Source: Rhizodiscina lignyota (taxonomy: Eukaryota > Ascomycota > Dothideomycetes > Aulographales > Rhizodiscinaceae). Taken from it: a stretch of 64,000 nucleotides of DNA. The position numbers and the translations under genes were made by a program. The stretch is taken from positions 2,330,963 through 2,394,962 of the forward strand of contig ML978125.1 in assembly GCA_010015805.1 (NCBI GenBank), written 5' to 3'. Below the pieces are notes generated by a model. The model worked only from the letters and a program-made list of their open reading frames with translations. It had not been told where the DNA came from and searched no databases. Positions 12,908 through 23,814 of the stretch are shown one piece after another. Each line of letters begins with the position of its first letter. The stretch's first letter is position 1.

Positions 12908-14184
12908 GATACATACTATTCGGCATAGCATGCAGCGGCCGTGGCGACTATGAGTAAGAGAAGTCGAGCAGAGCAATTTATATGACAATGAATTTAGGGC
13001 ATAAATTTGATATGTACGAGTGTGATAGTTTTTGCCTAAACTTGTGTTAGGGTCGACAAAAAGTTGGCCGCAGCTTTCAATGCACCAAATAGCTATATTA
13101 TTGCTGTGAACACTCACTCCGTAGAAGGTTAAAAGAAGCTTGCAGAGATAGGCTCACTTACCTTGAAGTGTTAGAGCCGCTTACCTTTAGGCTTTCCAGC
13201 TCGCCTGACAGCTAACATTTTTGTCCTCTGAGCTTATGTATAAGGTATAGACGAAAATTAAAGCAAAAAGTATGTCGGAGCATGATTTGGCTCCGGCTGA
13301 GGAAACTCTGTGCCTTCCGCTCATCTCCCACCGAGTTCCAAATGATAACTTGAATGAAGATGATCCCCCCTCCCATGGCGTCCATTCTCTTGAGCTAATC
13401 GAGCCAGTCTAGGAGATAATTGGGAGCCAAATGGATGTGTCGGCAGCTGCTTTGAAGACGATTTAAGGCCGACATCCCAGCTTGAAATTGTGGATCTCGC
13501 CAGCATTTTCACCAACAACACCGCTCCTGTAACACACCACCTTGCCTCTGAATCCTATTTCCCCGCTTGATTTTGATTTCATCAACTTTATCCGGCAATG
13601 CTTCGCAATAGCTTCGATAGTTGGCTTCCAAGCGATGCAAAGAAACCGAGGAACTCCAACATACGCGATGTTCAAGTGCACTGCCGCCCTCCCTCTCAGC
13701 GCTTCCCCGCCTGTTCGTGCGATCCTTCAAGGCCGGCGACTGTATCCGTTGACCTGCTTAATTAGATCATACAACCCCGAAGCACGGAAAGTAGCGTATG
13801 GCGGCGTGGCCCTGCCCATCCTACCTGCGTACTTGACGGCAGCTAACAAGATCGACTAAGGACGCGGGAAATCGTCATTGCATCGGCATGATGCGAAGGA
13901 ATCTTTAGACATCGCTCTGGCGGGAACGCGTCCCTGCCTCTGAAACCCCCGCACCATGCAGCCAAGGCTGGATATATTATTAACATGGTGTATAGTGTTC
14001 TTCGCAGTGCAAATGACGGATGATGGTGCGTGTTCGTGCACAGTGGTGGAGGTCCCGGATCCACAGCGCGCTGTTCGAGGCGGAGGTGAGTATACGAACG
14101 AGAAGTGGTATATATCCCGAATCCACCCTCTTATCTCTTATTTTGAGTGAGTATACCAGTCTCGTATGCTGTTTTGAATCCAAA
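12908..14184. other. Intergenic region with one dispersed-repeat copy
   Basis: No gene recognised. It contains a copy of the 39-bp dispersed repeat (listed separately). Several frames of 60-105 codons here overlap each other on both strands and lack conserved features. The last part should hold the promoter of the carboxylesterase. Confidence 0.5.
13157..13195 (+). repeat. Dispersed 39-bp repeat, copy 1
   Basis: Begins CTTACCTTGAAGTG, a 14-base core identical in the copies at 50075 and 52929 (reverse). By eye about 31 of 39 positions match the copy at 52929 and about 28-30 match the copy at 50075. Looser similarity to the 52929 copy seems to continue downstream to about 13235 (ATTTTTGTC followed by GAGC against ATTTTGTCACC followed by GAGC). 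Consistent with the end of a decayed transposable element. Confidence 0.55.
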
Positions 14185-15978
14185 ATGATGTTTATGATTT
14201 GTTCTTTTCTGCTCTTAACCGTGTTCTGCAACCATATCGGTGCTTCGCCTGCGAAGTCTGGTTTACCAATTGTTGATCTTGGCTACGAGCTACACCAAGC
14301 AAATTCTTATAATGTAAAGTCAAGAGGAGTGAACGTTGTCTCGTACCTGTCTTATTTGCATTAGGTGTCCGGGAGCTTTTACAACTTCTCAAACATCCGA
14401 TATGCGGCTCCGCCACTTGGTCCATTAAGATTCGCTGCTCCCCAGCCTCCTCCCATAGATCGGTCACAGATACAGACTGGAAGTACTGGGAGAATATGTC
14501 CTCAAGCCGGGCCCTCATGGGAAGCGATCCAGGGCTCTTTTGTCTCGGCATACTTGACTGGTAGACCGTTCAATGCCTCTGCAGTGTCTTCCAGCAACAC
14601 AGGAGGCTCTTCGATGCCATCTCTAGATCCTCGTACGACTGAAGACTGCCTATTTCTTGACATATTAGTCCCGAAAAAGATCCTCGATGGCGTCAGACGT
14701 CAACATTATGGCCGCCCAACACTTGCACCAGTCATGGTTTGGATCTACGGCGGGGGCTACACCGCTGGTGAAAAGTCAACTTACGACGGCGCTCCATTCC
14801 TCCGCACGAGCGATAATGGGGTCATCTACGTGGCAATAAACTACCGGTTAGGTGCCTTCGGATGGTCATCTGGACCTACCTTCCAGTCTGAAGGTGGGAC
14901 GGCAAATGCGGGGCTTCGTGATCAGAGGTTTGCCCTTGAATGGGTTCAAAGGTATATCCACCTGTTTGGGGGCGACAGGGACAGGGTCATGATCTTCGGT
15001 GAGTCGGCCGGAGGTGGCTCTGTCATGCATCAGGTCACTGTATGTCTCCCAACATTTCTCATCCTTGAATGTTGCAGATGAGTGTGTGTGCTGACGATGA
15101 ATTAGGCATACGGAGGAGAAAGGGGTCCAGTGCCCTTTCAAGCTGCTCTTCCGCAGTCTCCTGGCTTTCTTCCAGTCGTCTCAGCTGCAAAGCAGGAGCG
15201 TACCTACAAGGGCTACCTTGAACTGCTGAAGGTGAATACGATTGAGGAGGCTCGGCAGTTGCCCTCGAGCGCACTCATTACTGCAAATCTAATCCAGGTT
15301 GCGAGCTCGCCCTACGGTCAATTCACCTACGGACCCGTCGTCGATGGAGTTTTCGTGCCCGCTCTTCCTGGTCAGCTCTTGTCGTATGGAGCGTTTGACT
15401 CTCGCGTTCGAATCATGACTGGCCATAATGCTGACGAAGGACTCGATTTCACTCCTTATTATATTCAGAATGACACAGCAGCCCGTGATAATCTTGAAAT
15501 TTCACTTCCTGATATCTCGAAAGAATCGCTGGATTTTGTGCTGGATACTCTCTACCCTCCTGTGTACGATGGCAGTCTGGGATACCACGATCAAATAGCA
15601 CGAGTGGCATTGCAAACATCTGAATTATCATTCACATGTAACGACAATTATTTGGCTCGAGCGTTCAAGAACCGGACGTACGCTTACAAGTTCTCAATGC
15701 CGCCCGCTCTTCACGGCCAAGACGTTCCGTACACTTTCGACAATGGTGGGGGTACGAGCAGCGGCGTCCAGAGTGTGACAGTTGCACATATCATGCAGGA
15801 ATTCATCACCAGCTTTGCAATCACCGGACATCCAAGTAGCCCGACATGGGGCCAGCAGTTCCCAGAGTATGGTTCCGAGGCGAACATTGTCAACTTGAAT
15901 GTGACGAGCATCACGGTAGAGAAGGACGATACGGCAAATCCGAGATGCTACTGGTGGCAGAAGGGCTTATTTTATTAG
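14185..15978 (+). CDS. Secreted type-B carboxylesterase/lipase
   Basis: Extracellular alpha/beta-hydrolase that hydrolyses carboxylic esters; the substrate cannot be read from sequence. Exons 14185..14313, 14365..15039 and 15106..15978 give 558 residues (family 520-600). The N-terminus MMFMICSFLLLTVFCNHIGA is a signal peptide. Type-B marks follow: FSNIRYAAPPLGPLRF, EDCLFLDILVP, VMVWIYGGGY (oxyanion hole) and nucleophile Ser257 in FGESAGGGS. An acidic candidate lies in GHNADEG, and a His candidate in LHGQDVPYTF, the usual place in fungal members. Several N-x-S/T sequons fit secretion. Introns are 51 and 66 nt, both phase 0. It is isolated in a gene-poor stretch, as many secreted enzymes are. 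Confidence 0.9.
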
Positions 15979-18256
15979 CCAGATCGCAAACCAATATGAT
16001 TATATTGCTCAGAATCAGCAGAGGTTCGACGCTGGCCGTCGTTATCGTTAAGTCGTTGAAGTCACAGCCCCGCCCTAACCGCCAGGTTAATGTCCACGTT
16101 TGGGCGGCAAGGACCGAACCGAAAGGTTGCCACAGTAAGTTGAGGCTTAAAACTAACCGAGCGGCTTCTGGAGCACCGAAGAAATGATTCGAGCGAGTGT
16201 GATAAGCTTCGCGAATTTTCACGGTGCTGTTCCAAGTCGTCCCCGAAAACCAACGTGAACCTAGGCGCTGAGCAGGCGTACTTCAACCGGGCAAATTCCA
16301 GCGCCGCAAAAAACCCAAGGAGAAGGTAACAACCACTTTGCAGCTGGAAATTGCCCATTAAGGCCAGAGTAAGAGGAGGACTGCGATGAGGTGCCTCTTA
16401 ACTGCCAGCACTGAAGGCGGGACGTTACGAGTCAGTCACTTATTGTGGATCGCTAGCCCAAATGGGAATAGTGCCTGAGCACCAAGGGTACCCGAACTCT
16501 CTCTCTTTTTACCTCTCACCTTCCAGATTTTGTATTGCATGGCATGTTTACATGGGCTAGAGCTCGCCAAACCTGATGAAATAATGATTTCTATATAAAA
16601 TTGTCCCAGTGAGCTTTCAGAGTTTAATTTCATTCAAGCGTGAGTTCATTCGTACACATAGATCCCATGATCGTGAACTCATGCGCCTCATTCATGGATC
16701 ATTTTCACCCTACAGCTCTTTTCTCCATACGTCTGCTCATTTTTGTCTTCCGTAGACGAATAGGATATGCCTTGCAGGCGCCAATGCCATTACGAGAGAC
16801 CTATGTCGCTTGTTCCGGCCTTCTGGAACACGACGGGAGCGCTGCGGATCGATGTATGATAGGCCATGCGCATTCGTACGGCACAGCCATCTCAACATTG
16901 GGCGCTCACGATGACCTCGGAGTTGTTCTTGACTTCATCTCACGCACGATCATCGAAAAACTGTCATGTCAATCCAGAATCTTAATGCGCTGGACTGTGC
17001 CTTCTTCAGCAAGAGACAATTTGATACAACGCTTGAAAAAGTTCCCGCGAGTCTAGCTCAGGCGCTGCTGTCGAAGCGACTTGTCGCTTTGATAGGATGA
17101 TGCCGATTAAATCACCTTTAGGTCCCCAAATTTGAACATTCTTGGCCATACATGCGACGGCTGACGCAGTCCTGCATATCACTCAGCGCTCATACCGGCC
17201 GAGCAACCTAATGGAGATTTGCAGATACTGGAAGTTCCCCCCACCAACTTCTCGAGCAGGTCTTGCGATGCACTCTCTCCATCATGGGGGACCCACTGCT
17301 TCGTCTCATTCGTAGCCTGATTGCGAACCGTTAGCAGGGGTGGATGAAGAAACATCTGACTCGCGGGAAGAGCTGCCCTCCACACTCAGCTGCACTGTGA
17401 AGGATGCTTAATGATCCTGGCTTCAATGCCACCTGCTTCATTCTCTTCCGGCAAGTGCAATTGAGGAACAATGGGGTTGAGGTCGAAGCTAGCTTGCGCA
17501 AAGCCGCAGCGCTCAATATCAAGATTGAGGAAGAGTCCAGTGATTCCCATCCAGCTGTCCAGCAACCACGCACATCTCATCCATCCGGCGATTGGCAAGA
17601 ACAGTCTTCAATTTCAAATCATCTCGCTCTGGAGGCTGATGCCAGTGTACGGAGTTTGCCAGGCTTCAAACTCCCGTTGATGAGGCTCAACCACTGATAA
17701 ATGCGCGGCCTTTTATCCCGGAGGCTTGCATATCACTTGGGGGCGATGCACCGGCTGCAACGGCGCCTTAACAGTAAATTCACGAACATGGAGCACGATC
17801 TGCTGATGGAACTGCCCAAAGGTGGCGTGTTCTATGCCCTCTGAATGGATATCATGCTTGTTTTCCTTTGAGCGGGACAACGTGTTCCCCTCATGACTGC
17901 TACCTTTATCAGGACCTAAGCTTACCATTGGATGAACTGTCATCCAAAGCCGCCAGCATCCTATCCTCTGCATTCTCTTCATTTCCTCTATAAAAAGAGT
18001 CGAGCATTCCCACTTCCTCAAGCGTCGTCAGTTCAGACCATCTTCATCATCTTATCTACAAGTCTTGCGCTCGAATAGCTTTTACGAACCCTTGGCCGAC
18101 TCCACATTGTCCGCATTACGAGTGAGCCAGTGAAAGAAAGAAAAGTCCCTCCGAGACTATCCTGTGCGCGAATCTATCCCACTCAACTAAGGTATCATGC
18201 TAACGTCCATCTATGTTTAGTACTCGAACCTACCACTTGTGCCTTAGTCCAGAACT
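15979..18256. other. 2.3-kb gene-poor region
   Basis: No supported gene up to the promoter of the small Cys-rich protein. A 138-codon frame at 16640-17056 and smaller ones at 17404-17697 have no recognisable domain or intron structure. The last 270 bases hold a TATA-like box and a possible 5'-UTR intron, described with the downstream gene. Confidence 0.5.
17989..17996 (+). promoter_or_regulatory. TATA-like box upstream of the small Trp/Cys protein
   Basis: TATAAAAA preceded by a pyrimidine-rich stretch and followed by TC-rich DNA typical of fungal transcription starts. It lies 261 bases before the ATG at 18257, which fits a long leader with an intron. Confidence 0.35.
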
Positions 18257-18451
18257 ATGGCTTATTCTGCCTTCATAGCTCCAGGCAATGAGTCTAACCA
18301 GAATCGTGGAACTGGGGCCACGGTCGTTCCAGATTTTGACTGGCAATGTGGCGTTTGCAAAGAACGAAATCCAGCCTACGAAACGGTTTGCAAAGGGACA
18401 GGTTGCGGCCATGTTTTCTGCAAGGTAAATTGCAAGAGATACTACGACTAG
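18257..18451 (+). CDS. Small Trp/Cys protein with a RanBP2-like zinc-finger pattern
   Basis: Single-exon frame of 64 residues. The C-terminal half reads DWQCGVCKERNPAYETVCKG followed by TGCGHVFCKVNC. This is a W-x-C-x2-C-x3-N arrangement followed by further cysteines and a GCGH-x2-C-x3-C ending, similar to RanBP2-type and related small fungal zinc-ribbon proteins. No signal peptide or membrane segment. Upstream there is a TATA-like box and a plausible 5'-UTR intron (GTGAGC at 18122 to TTTAG at 18220, with GCTAAC near the end). A GTAAAT in the last codons (after HVFCK) could be a donor, so the true C-terminus might differ. Function unknown; zinc binding is inference from cysteine spacing. Confidence 0.5.
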   Translation: MAYSAFIAPGNESNQNRGTGATVVPDFDWQCGVCKERNPAYETVCKGTGCGHVFCKVNCKRYYD

Positions 18452-19671
18452 ATAAGAGTCTCGTGGTCGGACTCGACGTCACTTCGTTCGACAGTGCCGT
18501 TTCGGATACAGAGGAGAGTGAACACGGAATAAGCACAATGGCGGTATTTTGAGAGCACAGCGGGGCGGGTGTCTGATTGATCTCAATGATCCACTCATTA
18601 AGGCTCTTGAGTCTTTTGTTGGGTTCTACCAGTGGAAGGCTCTCTCGTTCATGGGCCCTCTATCACATCACAATCCTTTTAGCAACTACTAAATTCACAA
18701 TCACAATCATTTATCCACCGCCATGTTCCAACATCTTTTGCTTTGTTCAAGGCCTGTTCGATGGAGTTCCGCAGCCTCATGCCTCATGCCTCAAATCTCA
18801 AGATATCGCTCAATTGACAGAACTAGTAGGACACGCACATCAAGGCAAAGGACTGTGCCACTGACAACGCCACAGCGGTTCACGGAGACAGTGTCTCAGA
18901 CCTGACCCATTATGCAACCTACGAACGCCTTCTAATCCCTTTGTCAATGGTTCGCAGCCATCACATATCGCTCATGCGACCAGATCAAAGACCTCTTTCA
19001 CCGCGCCGGCCTTTGCCGTCAGAGAGCCGTCCATATCACATCGTCATCGCTTGCACTCTCGCTGTGCCTCCCATTTCACAATTCATGGCCGAGCTCAAGC
19101 GCTCGGAAGTCTTTCCTCAACTGTAGACACATTACACAATCGTGGTGGGGAACATTGCTTGATTGAGACACAAACTGCTAGCCTCCATCACGCCATTGTG
19201 AATGGCTCTGACTATGTCAATGTCTTGGAGCCGTGGGAATTATCTATGTCCGTGTATCTCCAACGACAGCTGTAGTCTCCGGCTTTATAGGTGTCTGATA
19301 GGGCGCGGTGCTTTGACAGCGCCAACCACAAGTGCATGAACTTTCACATCAAATGAATATCGTCACCTCTGGCACCTCCACTGCTCTGCTGGTTGTGGCT
19401 GTAACTTTCTCCTTTCGCCGTGCAGACTCAGGGACTGATCCAATCTTCTCACCTAAGGCACAGCTATGCACCGTGCCACAGCCCTCGCTAGAATCACAAC
19501 CCCCTCACAGCAGAGCTTGGTTTAGACAGATACTCAACAACCTACGGGCGTCGCCATCGTGCTTTCAGAATCATAAATTTTCGAGTCTGATCGCTGATAA
19601 AGTCTCGCATTCTCTTTGTTAACAAATTACACCTCGTTTGCAAAACGGTCGATTGGTCTTCACACTAGCAT
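18452..19671. other. 1.2-kb intergenic region, no gene recognised
   Basis: It lies between the small Cys protein and the 3' end of a minus-strand gene. Frames at 18577-18864 and 19332-19622 have no homology or conserved features. No repeat or RNA gene seen. Confidence 0.5.
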
Positions 19672-20943
19672 TCAGAGTGCTCGCTGCACTGGCGATCGTT
19701 CCAGCCCAGAGGCTGCTGCGAGCATCTTATGCTCGACGATGATCTTTGACAACGCCTGCTGACAGTCCCAGCCAGCAGTTGGGTGCTCGAGCTGCTCTTG
19801 CGCTTGCCTCAACCACTCATTCCACACTGGCGTGTTCGGACAGCTGTCGCTCCGCAACACCCACTCTGTCGTGCCAGAGAACTGAATCGCTCTGAATAGA
19901 GCGCGCGTAAAGGTCGGCATCGTCTCATACGTCCTACTTCTTGTAGCTGTGTCCTGATCTTGCCTAGTCCGTCCCGCAGCGTTTCCAGTGTCAACGCCTG
20001 TACCGTCGCCGTGGTCCTTCCCTCGAGAACTGGCCTCGGTGCCGGCACCCTTCTCTTCATCAGCAGCAGGGGCGTCATATGTCCGCTCTTCCATCTCTAC
20101 AGCGCTGAGGTCCCAGCTAAACTTCGGCGGCAGCACAGCGACACCCCAGTAGAGTGCGTTCAGCACCGCGTACGTCACCGAGAGCGCAACCTGCATTGTC
20201 CACGTCGAGTTGCCGAACATCACAATCGCCGTAGTGAGCGTCAATCCACCTACAATGCCGCCTAAGAAGCGGCTGATCGTCGGGTTGGGGAGGAGATACT
20301 CGATCTCTTCTGGGCCGAAATAGATCAGCCTCGCGACGCTCTCATCACACTTCACCACGGTGAAGCAGCCTTTCGTGTGCCTGAGCACCACATCTCCAGG
20401 CGGCGTATTCGTTCCAATACGTGGAGTCAGCCTTGGTTTCAAACGCCAATTGCTCGCAAGACACAGGACCGCTGTCGTAAACGCCATGATGATAATCCCG
20501 ACCACCGCGACGCCATCCTTGATCAACGCCGCCCAGATCAGCAGGCCCACCGTCACAACCGAACTCCCCACCGCCAGCGCATTCAGCGGCGCCAGCCATC
20601 GCAGTCGAAATTCTGCCTTATCCCTCTTCAACTTCAGACGGATCTCGCGAACCGAGAAGTCCGGCAGCTCCTGGCCCGTGCCGTGCAGCAGCTGGCCGAA
20701 GTAGCTCAGCGACTCGCGCACATTGCCTGAGAAGACGCCGCAGATCTTGACGGGCTCGGTGGGCAGGCGGTCCAGCCTGTCAGCGTAGAGGCCTTGGGGC
20801 GCGGGCAGCAGCCTGGGCAGCAAGCACGTCTTGCTCGACAGGATGAGGTGCGAGTTGAGGCCGATGTTTTTCTCGCCGAGGATCGCGAGGATGGAGACGG
20901 CGTCGAGCTTCCATTGCGTGCGCGGGGACGGGAAGGTCAACAT
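19672..20943 (-). CDS. Conserved-type fungal membrane protein of unknown function
   Basis: Single-exon gene of 423 residues starting at ATG 20943 (MLTFPSPRTQWKLDAVSILA). Two pairs of hydrophobic segments are visible: residues about 118-165 (ALAVGSSVVTVGLLIWAALI and VAVVGIIIMAFTTAVLCLA) and about 225-275 (FLGGIVGGLTLTTAIVMFG and VALSVTYAVLNALYWGVAVL). They are separated by a soluble stretch and followed by a charged, low-complexity Glu/Asp/Gly/Thr linker (about 280-335) and a hydrophilic C-terminal domain. No signal peptide and no catalytic motif recognised. The even codon use and long open frame make it a real gene. I infer four transmembrane helices with most of the mass on one side of the membrane. 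Confidence 0.8.
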   Translation of the reverse strand: MLTFPSPRTQWKLDAVSILAILGEKNIGLNSHLILSSKTCLLPRLLPAPQGLYADRLDRLPTEPVKICGVFSGNVRESLSYFGQLLHGTGQELPDFSVREIRLKLKRDKAEFRLRWLAPLNALAVGSSVVTVGLLIWAALIKDGVAVVGIIIMAFTTAVLCLASNWRLKPRLTPRIGTNTPPGDVVLRHTKGCFTVVKCDESVARLIYFGPEEIEYLLPNPTISRFLGGIVGGLTLTTAIVMFGNSTWTMQVALSVTYAVLNALYWGVAVLPPKFSWDLSAVEMEERTYDAPAADEEKGAGTEASSRGKDHGDGTGVDTGNAAGRTRQDQDTATRSRTYETMPTFTRALFRAIQFSGTTEWVLRSDSCPNTPVWNEWLRQAQEQLEHPTAGWDCQQALSKIIVEHKMLAAASGLERSPVQRAL

Positions 20944-22008
20944 GTGTGCGTGTGCATCTGGGTTGTTTGGAACCTTCGGTGGGTTTTTAATTGGCTTTAT
21001 CCTCTATCCTCTTTTCCCTTGCTCTTTCTACGGAGTATTCCCCGTGCGAATGGGGAAAATGGAACGACTGATTTTATGGCATTGGGCAAAAGAGATGCGG
21101 AGGCGCGTGTGTATAAAAGCCTCACCTGCCAGGCTGTCATCTGTGCTTTCAAAGTTTCAGCCGCATGTCCCTGAGTCGTGCCTCTCGGGGGCGGGCGTCA
21201 TCCTTTTTATCGCCTGGCGCACCGATGATCTAGAATTTGGTACATTTGAAGGGGCCAGAAACTGAGATTTACTCTATGTCATACGATGGAGCTGGAACCG
21301 AAGTTCTAAATTCGATCTTGTTTGCGGGTGAAAGCGGCCGCCAGAACGGAGGCAGGCAGGGGCTTTCAAGTCGAAAGCCGGCGCTACGGACGTGTTTGCG
21401 GGTCAGAACTTTATCACCACTCCGAAATTCACTGTCATGATTCGCTATTGCGAATATGATTCGAGAGTGATGGAAAACATGACCCACAGCTAATGTATGG
21501 AGCTGTCAAATGCAGAGCCACTCCGGTCAAGACAAACCGTGCTTGTCGAAGCTGTATTTCTTACTCTCATAAACACTGAACTCTCAACGTCGCTTTTCTC
21601 TAGGCTGGTAACTATGCTCACGTTTGCTGCATGATTTCGATGTCCATGCATCGGACGGGTAGCTATTTCGTCACGCTCATGCCTGGGAAGCCTTTTCAAC
21701 AATTCAAGAGCTCTCTGCGAAATTCAAGAATATTACAAGAAAACTATCCATCATCTGAAGTAAAATGGAGAGAGACGTCATCAGTTATCATTTGCGCCGA
21801 AACGCATTATCCCAGTTTTGAAAACCCGTTCCCTTGAACCAGCAGAACGCAGCCAGATTATGCCCAGGACCAAGAAGAGAATACCCTCTATATACAAATA
21901 TTATTCCCTTCTTAATACATAGCCTCCCCTAGCCTCAGCCGCGGTCCATACGGCATGCTCCCGAACCCAAGCCTCAATTTCATATCCAGATGCTCGACCA
22001 AAGAAGCA
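20944..22008. other. 1.1-kb intergenic region, no gene recognised
   Basis: Presumed promoter of the membrane-protein gene on the left and 3' UTR of the metacaspase on the right. Short frames at 20831-21265 and 21237-21440 overlap the known 5' end or lack features. No RNA gene or repeat seen. Confidence 0.5.
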
Positions 22009-23814
22009 TTACATGACGTATAAGATGTTCACATCTACATTATCGTTAGCATCACAGGTAATAGTCACGATACGAGCTGAACACGGGTCGTCTTACTGAG
22101 TGGATGACTGCAGCTCAGCTGCGGCTTCTGGCTATACTTGCCCTCCAGCTCTTCACGAATGCTGTTAAGGAGCTGCACATAGCTCTGCTGCGGGTTCTTC
22201 TTGAGCGATGTAATGAACGCCCACGACATGGCGCCAGTGGCTTGGCCGCCAATCTGAGCATCGGATCTGTAGAGGTACTGTTAGCATATGACCCGGAGCC
22301 CGGACTGACGTAGAGATGCTGGTGTGATGCGGATGAACCAACGCAACCCGTCGTCCCTCCGCAAGCATCGGGCCGCAATTGGCTTCAATGCTTGTGAAGG
22401 GACACAAAATATTAAGTATACATTAATCATGAGACTCAAGGAGATCGAATGACGGTCTGTAGCGCCAGCGCCACTCAATGAAAGGAAAAGAAGTGCAGAT
22501 CAGAGAGAATAAACCATCCTCTGCAGTATTGGATCATGCATTTGAGGTGGCAGTGCCCCTCCGCCATCAAAAGGGAAACCAGCAGCGCCAATAGACGTAG
22601 GAAAATTTACGTACGATGTCTGCTCGTCCTTGCTGCCCGACCACATGATGACATCTGCCGGGCTCGTCTTCGTCCTGAGATTCCTCTTGTACGTGTCGTC
22701 GCCTCCTGCAACCTTCTTGAAGAGACCCATTGCAGTCGAAGCCACGCTACCCATGTCGCCACGTGCATAAGATGAGACAATACCAAGCAAGCCCTGGCCA
22801 GCCTCTTTGGCAAGGTTGGGCTCTTTGAGAACGCCTTGTGTGCTGTAGATGTACGGAAGGTCGAGAGCAGATCCGGAGTGGCAAGAGTCGAAGATGGCAG
22901 TAAGTCGTACACCAGGTTGGAGAGGTTGGACCCTGACGTTGCGTTAGCACGGATTCATTGATATATCAAGTAGCTCAGAATTGAAGCCTACATGATTCGA
23001 TGCATTTCGTCATCAACAATGTGGCCGGCAGATCTGAAGTCAACCGGGTAGATGACCTCATCATATCCATCCTCCTCATCACCGTCAAGGTCTTTGGTCT
23101 GTCCTCCGTGGCCTACCGCGTGTTAGTAGCCGGCCTTCTCCATCGAAGATGCTTGACCTTACCAGAATAGTGGAAGAAGAGCGAGTCATTCGGCCTCGCC
23201 TCCTTCACCAGCCAGTGCATTGCTCGTAGAATATTTGCCTTCGTCGGGTGGCTCATCGGGTTCTGCTGGTCGTCTGTCAAGATGACCATATCCTCCCGCT
23301 TGTATCCAAAATGGTTGTTCAGGTAGGTAGACATATTCTTGACGTCGTTGATGCACCCACGCAGCTGTCCTCGTTGTCCAAAGTAGTTGATGCCAATCAG
23401 CAGCGCTTTCCTCCGACCTGTACAGTTCGAGTACTGGAATGTGTAGTTACCTGGCGCTCCATGCCCAAATGCCTGTGCCTGTGCGGGAGGTGGCGGTGGA
23501 GCACTGTGATTGCCTTGGCTGTAGGCATTCTGATTGACTGTCGGGAGCGGCGGGCCAGCGGAATAACCTCCTGGAGGCCCTGAAGGTGCTCCTCCGCTTG
23601 GAGGCCCATAGTAAGGCTGCGGTGGAGGCTGGTTGTAGCCATACTGCTGCTGAGGTGGAGGAGTTCCGTATCCGTATGGTGGTTGCGGCGATGGAGCTTG
23701 GTTGGGGTACCATTGCTGAGGCGGAGGTTGATTGTAGCCCCCGCCGCCATACTGAGGCGCGGGAGGAGGAGCGTATCCACCGCCGTTGTACTGCTGGCCA
23801 GGATAGTATGACAT
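22009..23814 (-). CDS. mca1: Type I metacaspase
   Basis: Cysteine peptidase of clan CD, cleaving after Arg or Lys; involved in proteostasis and stress-linked cell death in fungi. Exons on minus are 23163..23814, 22992..23112, 22615..22932, 22097..22266 and 22009..22034, giving 428 residues. The N-terminal ~125 residues are a Tyr/Gly/Pro/Gln-rich prion-like prodomain. The p20 domain starts at about [20 protein letters not shown]. The catalytic dyad is His219 in HYSGHGG and Cys275 in [14 protein letters not shown]; the acidic [10 protein letters not shown] between them is typical. The C-terminus ends SHPLNVNILYVM, as in family members, and lies on a 26-nt last exon. Four introns hold phase. The third intron (22267..22614) is 348 nt against 49-62 nt for the others. 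Confidence 0.95.

Noticed and set aside
16640-17056. 138-codon plus-strand frame
   Set aside because: No recognised domain, no splice context and no strong promoter. Length is within what chance gives in a 2.3-kb gap.
20831-21265. 144-codon plus-strand frame overlapping the start of the membrane-protein gene
   Set aside because: It is antisense to a confirmed coding end and has no conserved features.
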